Origin: an uncultured Devosia sp.
GTDB taxonomy: Bacteria > Pseudomonadota > Alphaproteobacteria > Rhizobiales > Devosiaceae
Assembly (NCBI RefSeq): GCF_913055165.1
Contig: NZ_CAJXJS010000027.1
Location: forward strand, 1 to 47,148
Length of the DNA: 47,148 nucleotides
Direction: 5' to 3'
Shown: positions 44,056-47,148 of the stretch, piece after piece
Numbering within the stretch: position 1 is the stretch's first letter
Layout: each line of letters opens with the position of its first letter
Made by a program: the position numbers and the translations under genes
The notes under the pieces: model-generated
The model's input: the letters and a program-made list of their open reading frames with translations, nothing else
What the model was told of the DNA's origin: nothing
Database searches by the model: none

Positions 44056-44175
44056 GGCGCGGCGCTGTTGAAAGTATGGTGCGCCCAATTCCGCGCCTTC
44101 TGCGCTGAAGTCATAACCCCTGGAAAATCCAAGCTGGCCGGTGAGCCGGCACCCCAATTGAGGAATACCGACAAA

Positions 44176-45051
44176 ATGCTGCGAGGTTCGATTACGGCGC
44201 TCATCACCCCCATGCGCGATGGGGTCGTTGATGAGAAAGCCTTCGCCAGCTTTGTCGAGTGGCAGCTTGCCGAGGGGACGCATGGACTGGTGCCGGTGGG
44301 CACCACGGGCGAAAGCCCCACCGTCAGCCACGAGGAACATCGTCGCGTCGTCGAAATCTGCGTCGAGGTTGCCAATGGTCGGGTCCCGGTGGTTGCCGGC
44401 GCCGGCTCCAACTCGACCGCCGAGGCGGTTGCCCTGGCCAAGTTCGCAGAAAAGACCGGCGCCAACGCGGTGCTCTCGGTGGTGCCCTATTACAACAAGC
44501 CCAACCAGGAAGGGCTGTTCCAGCACTTCTCGGCCGTGGCCAGCGCCATCGGCATCCCGGTCATTCTCTATTCCGTGCCCGGCCGGACCATTGTCGACCT
44601 CACCGTGGATACGATCGTGCGGCTGCGCGATGCGCATGCCAACATCATCGGGGTCAAGGATGCGACCGGCAGCATGGAGCGCGCCACCATGCAGCGCAAC
44701 AAGCTGGGCAAGGACTTCATCCTGCTTTCCGGCGATGATAGCACGGCGTTGGGCTTCAATGCCCATGGCGGCCATGGCTGCATCTCGGTCACCTCCAATG
44801 TGGCGCCGCGCCTATGTGCACAAATGCAGGAATTGTCGCTGGCCGGAGACTTTGCGGGGGCCCGCGAGATCAACGACAAGCTCGCCTTCCTCCATAAGGA
44901 CCTGTTCATGGAGCCCAATCCGGCTCCCGCCAAGTATGTGGCAAACCGGCTCAACCTCTGCGCCAATGAGATGCGCCTGCCCCTGACACCCATCAGCAAG
45001 CCGACCCAGGACGCCATGGACTTTGCAATGCGCCATGCAGGTCTTATCTAG
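44176..45051 (+). CDS. dapA: 4-hydroxy-tetrahydrodipicolinate synthase DapA
   Basis: The 291-residue class I aldolase condenses pyruvate with aspartate semialdehyde in lysine and diaminopimelate synthesis. ATG 44176 gives [20 protein letters not shown]; the upstream open frame is antisense to the hydrolase. Motifs: [15 protein letters not shown], the tyrosine relay in [13 protein letters not shown], and the Schiff-base lysine in [10 protein letters not shown] (about residue 161). It uses the same aspartate semialdehyde pool as the ectoine pathway. smpB follows after 5 bases, so the two are likely cotranscribed. Confidence 0.97.
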   Translation: MLRGSITALITPMRDGVVDEKAFASFVEWQLAEGTHGLVPVGTTGESPTVSHEEHRRVVEICVEVANGRVPVVAGAGSNSTAEAVALAKFAEKTGANAVLSVVPYYNKPNQEGLFQHFSAVASAIGIPVILYSVPGRTIVDLTVDTIVRLRDAHANIIGVKDATGSMERATMQRNKLGKDFILLSGDDSTALGFNAHGGHGCISVTSNVAPRLCAQMQELSLAGDFAGAREINDKLAFLHKDLFMEPNPAPAKYVANRLNLCANEMRLPLTPISKPTQDAMDFAMRHAGLI

Positions 45052-45056
45052 GTCTG

Positions 45057-45554
45057 ATGGCAGCCAAGAACGACAAGAACAAGAATGGGTGGATCAGCCA
45101 CGGTCAGGTGGCTGAAAACCGTCGCGCGCGCTTTGATTACGAGATCGGCGATACGATCGAAGCCGGCATTGTGTTGACCGGCACCGAGGTCAAATCACTG
45201 CGTCTGGGCAAGGCGCAGATTGCCGAATCCTACGCGTCCCCCGAGCGCGGGGAACTCTGGCTCATCAACGCGCATATTCCCGAATATTTGCAGGCCAATC
45301 GCTTCAATCACGAGGAAAAGCGCCCGCGCAAACTCCTCGTCTCCAAAAAGCAACTCGCCAAGCTCGATCAGGAAGTGGCCCGCTCAGGCAACACCATCGT
45401 GCCTTTGAAGCTCTACTTCAACGATCAGGGCAAGGCCAAGCTGCTGATCGGCGTGGGCAAGGGCAAGAAGAACTACGACAAGCGCGCCACCAGCCGCGAA
45501 CGCGACTGGAACCGCGACAAGGCGCGTATCCTGAAAGAGGGCGGCCGAGGCTGA
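45057..45554 (+). CDS. smpB: SsrA-binding protein SmpB
   Basis: The 165-residue protein binds tmRNA and helps it rescue stalled ribosomes. Core motifs are [40 protein letters not shown] and [20 protein letters not shown]. The C-terminal tail [20 protein letters not shown] is the part that inserts into the mRNA channel. Length is normal. It starts 5 bases after the dapA stop. The dapA-smpB order is common in alphaproteobacteria. Confidence 0.97.
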   Translation: MAAKNDKNKNGWISHGQVAENRRARFDYEIGDTIEAGIVLTGTEVKSLRLGKAQIAESYASPERGELWLINAHIPEYLQANRFNHEEKRPRKLLVSKKQLAKLDQEVARSGNTIVPLKLYFNDQGKAKLLIGVGKGKKNYDKRATSRERDWNRDKARILKEGGRG

Positions 45555-45555
45555 C

Positions 45556-45625
45556 TTCGCCGACGGTTCGCGAAGCGAAGGCCTGGCTCCTGTGGAGCCG
45601 GGCAAGTCAAGAAGGCCACGAGAGC
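45556..45625 (+). repeat. REP-like intergenic element with tail, copy 3
   Basis: Directly after smpB. It has GACGGTTCGC, hairpin CCTGGCTCC-TGT-GGAGCCGGG (45582-45602, one T-G pair) and tail CAAGTC-AAGAAGGCCACGAG, matching 39158-39228. The smpB-NYN gap of 217 bases consists almost entirely of this and the next two copies. Confidence 0.8.
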
Positions 45626-45653
45626 TATGCTCGAGTGGCTAGGGCCGAGGGGC

Positions 45654-45676
45654 AAGTCTCTCCGGTGGAGAGATTT
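45654..45676 (+). repeat. REP-like hairpin, copy 4 (AAGTCTCTCC-GGT-GGAGAGATTT)
   Basis: Ten paired positions including one G-T pair around loop GGT, followed by GAGG and the tail AGGCCATGAGAGC shared with copy 3. Its arms differ from copy 1 (12217-12239) by paired, compensating changes. Confidence 0.78.
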
Positions 45677-45717
45677 GAGGTAAGCAGGCCATGAGAGCTT
45701 GGAACGTCCCGCAGGGC

Positions 45718-45740
45718 AAATCGCGCCAGTGGCGCGATTT
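45718..45740 (+). repeat. REP-like hairpin, copy 5 (AAATCGCGCC-AGT-GGCGCGATTT)
   Basis: Perfect 10-base arms around loop AGT, then GAGTGAACAAGGCTCGAA. It is the third element in tandem between smpB and the NYN gene and could also act as a bidirectional transcription barrier, although no T-run is present. Confidence 0.78.
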
Positions 45741-45771
45741 GAGTGAACAAGGCTCGAATGGCGGGCGTCTT

Positions 45772-46323
45772 TCAGACCTCGACCGGCTTCTGCACCTGAG
45801 GTCGCCCGACCGTCTTGGCCAGCTCCGCCACATCAAGGAAGAAATCGGCCTGCCGGCGCAATTCGTCCGAAATCATCGGCGTCTGCGTGGTCAGGGTCGA
45901 CACCACGGTCACCCGTTTGCCCCGGCGTTGCAGCGAGGCCACCAGCGCCGTGAAGTCTCCGTCGCCGGAGAAGAGCACCATATGGTCGTAATAGGGGGCC
46001 TGTTCGAGCGCATCCACGGTCAGCTCGATATCCATGTTCCCCTTGACCTTGCGGCGTCCCATGGAGTCGGTGAACTCCTTGGCCGGCTTGGTCACGACCG
46101 TGTAGCCATTATAGTCCAGCCAGTCGATCAGCGGCCGGATTGAGGAATATTCCTGATCTTCGACCAGCGCGGTGTAGTAATTGGCGCGCAGCAGATAAGC
46201 CTTGGCACCGAATTCGGCCAGAAGCTTGCGATAATCGATATCGATGCCGATCGCCTTGGACGTCGCGTAGAGATTGGCGCCGTCAATGAACAAGGCGATC
46301 TTCTCGCGTGGATCAATAGCCAT
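45772..46323 (-). CDS. NYN-domain protein (LabA/DUF88 family)
   Basis: The 183-residue protein starts at ATG 46323 eight bases after GGGAG. It has the PIN-like NYN fold with acidic residues for metal: ALFIDGANLY, KGNMDIELTVDAL and VLFSGDGDFTALVASLQRRG followed by KRVTVVS. Family members are putative RNA-processing nucleases. It is convergent on smpB and divergent from rpoZ; this neighbourhood is typical of Rhizobiales. The 228-base gap to rpoZ contains an AT-rich stretch near 46385-46440 that probably holds the divergent promoters. Confidence 0.92.
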   Translation of the reverse strand: MAIDPREKIALFIDGANLYATSKAIGIDIDYRKLLAEFGAKAYLLRANYYTALVEDQEYSSIRPLIDWLDYNGYTVVTKPAKEFTDSMGRRKVKGNMDIELTVDALEQAPYYDHMVLFSGDGDFTALVASLQRRGKRVTVVSTLTTQTPMISDELRRQADFFLDVAELAKTVGRPQVQKPVEV

Positions 46324-46551
46324 ATGAAATCTCCCATGGGGCAGGGGTGCTGCCAGCCTTGCAATGCCGTCTAGGACGGGCTCTCTAATAAATTCCGCCG
46401 TGACCTTTAAAACTTAAGTTCGGTATTCGCACATTTTCAGCGCTACGTAAAGCAGAAGCCTTTGTGTCCTTGGTGGGCGCCGCGGCCTTGTCATTGGAGC
46501 GCCCTTGGTGTATTGCGGCCCTTCATTTCCCCGAAAAGTGTGGAGACGTTC

Positions 46552-46920
46552 GTGGCCCGCGTCACCGTTGAAGACTGCATTGAAAAGGTCGAGAACAGAT
46601 TTGATCTGGTTCTGATGGCCGCCCACCGCGCGCGCATGATTTCCTCCGGTGCGCAAATCACAGTACCGCGTGACAACGACAAGAATCCGGTCGTTGCCCT
46701 GCGCGAAATCGGCGATGGCACCATTTCGCCCGAGGATCTGCACGAGGATCTTATCCACTCCATGCAGAAATACGTCGAGGTCGACGAGCCCGAGACCAGC
46801 GCTGCTCCGATGATCGAGAGCGCCGGCGACGACGATGCGATCAACTTCGATACCATCAGCGAAGAAGAACTGCTGCGCGGCATCGAAAGCCTGGCTCCGC
46901 CGGAGCGCCGGGACGATTAA
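46552..46920 (+). CDS. rpoZ: RNA polymerase omega subunit RpoZ
   Basis: The 122-residue omega subunit helps assemble and stabilise RNA polymerase and in proteobacteria forms a ppGpp site. The start is GTG 46552, eight bases after GGAG, giving [20 protein letters not shown] followed by [10 protein letters not shown] and [15 protein letters not shown]. The acidic C-terminal tail is typical for the group. It is followed by a terminator and then a RelA/SpoT gene, a conserved pairing linking ppGpp synthesis and response. Confidence 0.95.
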   Translation: MARVTVEDCIEKVENRFDLVLMAAHRARMISSGAQITVPRDNDKNPVVALREIGDGTISPEDLHEDLIHSMQKYVEVDEPETSAAPMIESAGDDDAINFDTISEEELLRGIESLAPPERRDD

Positions 46921-46957
46921 TTTGCGTTGCGCTCACGCGCGCCGCAATTATATCAGG

Positions 46958-46987
46958 GAGCGTCCGGCATGTGTCGGGCGCTCTTTT
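46958..46987 (+). terminator. Intrinsic terminator after rpoZ
   Basis: GAGCGTCCGG and TCGGGCGCTC form a 10-position stem with two G-T pairs and a 6-base loop, followed by TTTT. It lies 37 bases after rpoZ, so the next gene probably has its own promoter or is read through. Confidence 0.75.
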
Positions 46988-47038
46988 CATTTCCGGCACA
47001 GGCGCTAAGCTCGGCAGTGCGAGTGGGCGGCTAACTCC

Positions 47039-47148
47039 ATGATGCGTCAGTACGAGCTTGTCGAGCGGGTTCAGGCATACAACCCGAACGCCGACGAGCA
47101 ATTGTTGAACAAGGCCTATGTCTACGCCATGCAGAAGCATGGCTCGCA
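47039..47148 (+). CDS. RelA/SpoT-family (p)ppGpp synthetase/hydrolase, 3' truncated by window edge
   Basis: Only about 36 codons are visible from ATG 47039 (or the adjacent ATG 47042): MMRQYELVERVQAYNPNADE, then QLLNKAYVYAMQKHGS. This is the conserved N-terminus of bifunctional Rsh proteins, where the HD hydrolase domain begins (YVYAMQKHGS). Position after rpoZ supports the call. The rest lies outside the window. Confidence 0.88.
   Translation, partial: MMRQYELVERVQAYNPNADEQLLNKAYVYAMQKHGS

Noticed and set aside
43282..44175. N-terminal extension of dapA by about 300 codons, and the reciprocal extension of the hydrolase into dapA (44002-44775)
   Set aside because: Both extensions are antisense to real genes; both proteins have their normal family N-terminus at the chosen starts.

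Overview
The window is high-GC DNA with short gaps and many ATGA start/stop overlaps. It reads as chromosomal DNA of an alphaproteobacterium in the Hyphomicrobiales (Rhizobiales), most likely Devosia or a close relative. That placement is inferred from gene order (surA-pdxA-rsmA beside lptFG; dapA-smpB-NYN-rpoZ-rsh), from a Porin_2-type porin, from a rhizobial-type HhH module, and from RIME/REP-like intergenic palindromes. No database search was possible.

Layout. 1-12.2 kb: the end of an MFS transporter; a leftward envelope and housekeeping block (lptF, lptG, surA, pdxA, rsmA); rightward holC plus a YitT-type membrane protein; a leftward ABC-F ATPase, a cupin and two tandem secreted DUF4344 metallopeptidases; then a small exported protein and ndk. 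12.2-20 kb: a repeat-rich gap, a DEAD-box RNA helicase, a structured 390-base gap, a membrane protein, a stand-alone molybdopterin oxidoreductase, a TSUP transporter, two small conserved proteins and tRNA-Ser(GCU). 20.2-31 kb: a P1B metal ATPase, then a complete ectoine/hydroxyectoine module. The module is ectABCD-ask-ehuBCDA on the minus strand, with the MarR-type regulator ectR divergent; it covers precursor supply, synthesis, hydroxylation and uptake. 31-37 kb: GFA and SRPBCC proteins, a 52-codon small gene, and an amino-sugar/MurNAc recycling locus (murQ divergent from gntR-nagB-II-nagA), then an SDR. 37.6-43 kb: a strongly codon-biased porin, followed by a three-gene set made of a 952-residue BON-repeat/OmpA protein, a 40-residue membrane protein and a membrane-anchored HhH protein. 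43-47.1 kb: an alpha/beta-hydrolase without its serine nucleophile, dapA, smpB, a repeat cluster, a NYN-domain protein, rpoZ and the start of a RelA/SpoT gene.

The observations most worth a second look are: the multi-repeat BON-OmpA protein and its two translationally linked small partners; a family of short intergenic hairpins whose arms vary in a compensatory way while the NGT loop is kept; the absence of lptD and pepA from their usual places beside surA/lptG and holC; hairpins at three junctions of the long ectoine transcript; and the apparently nucleophile-less hydrolase. I saw no CRISPR array, transposase or prophage gene.
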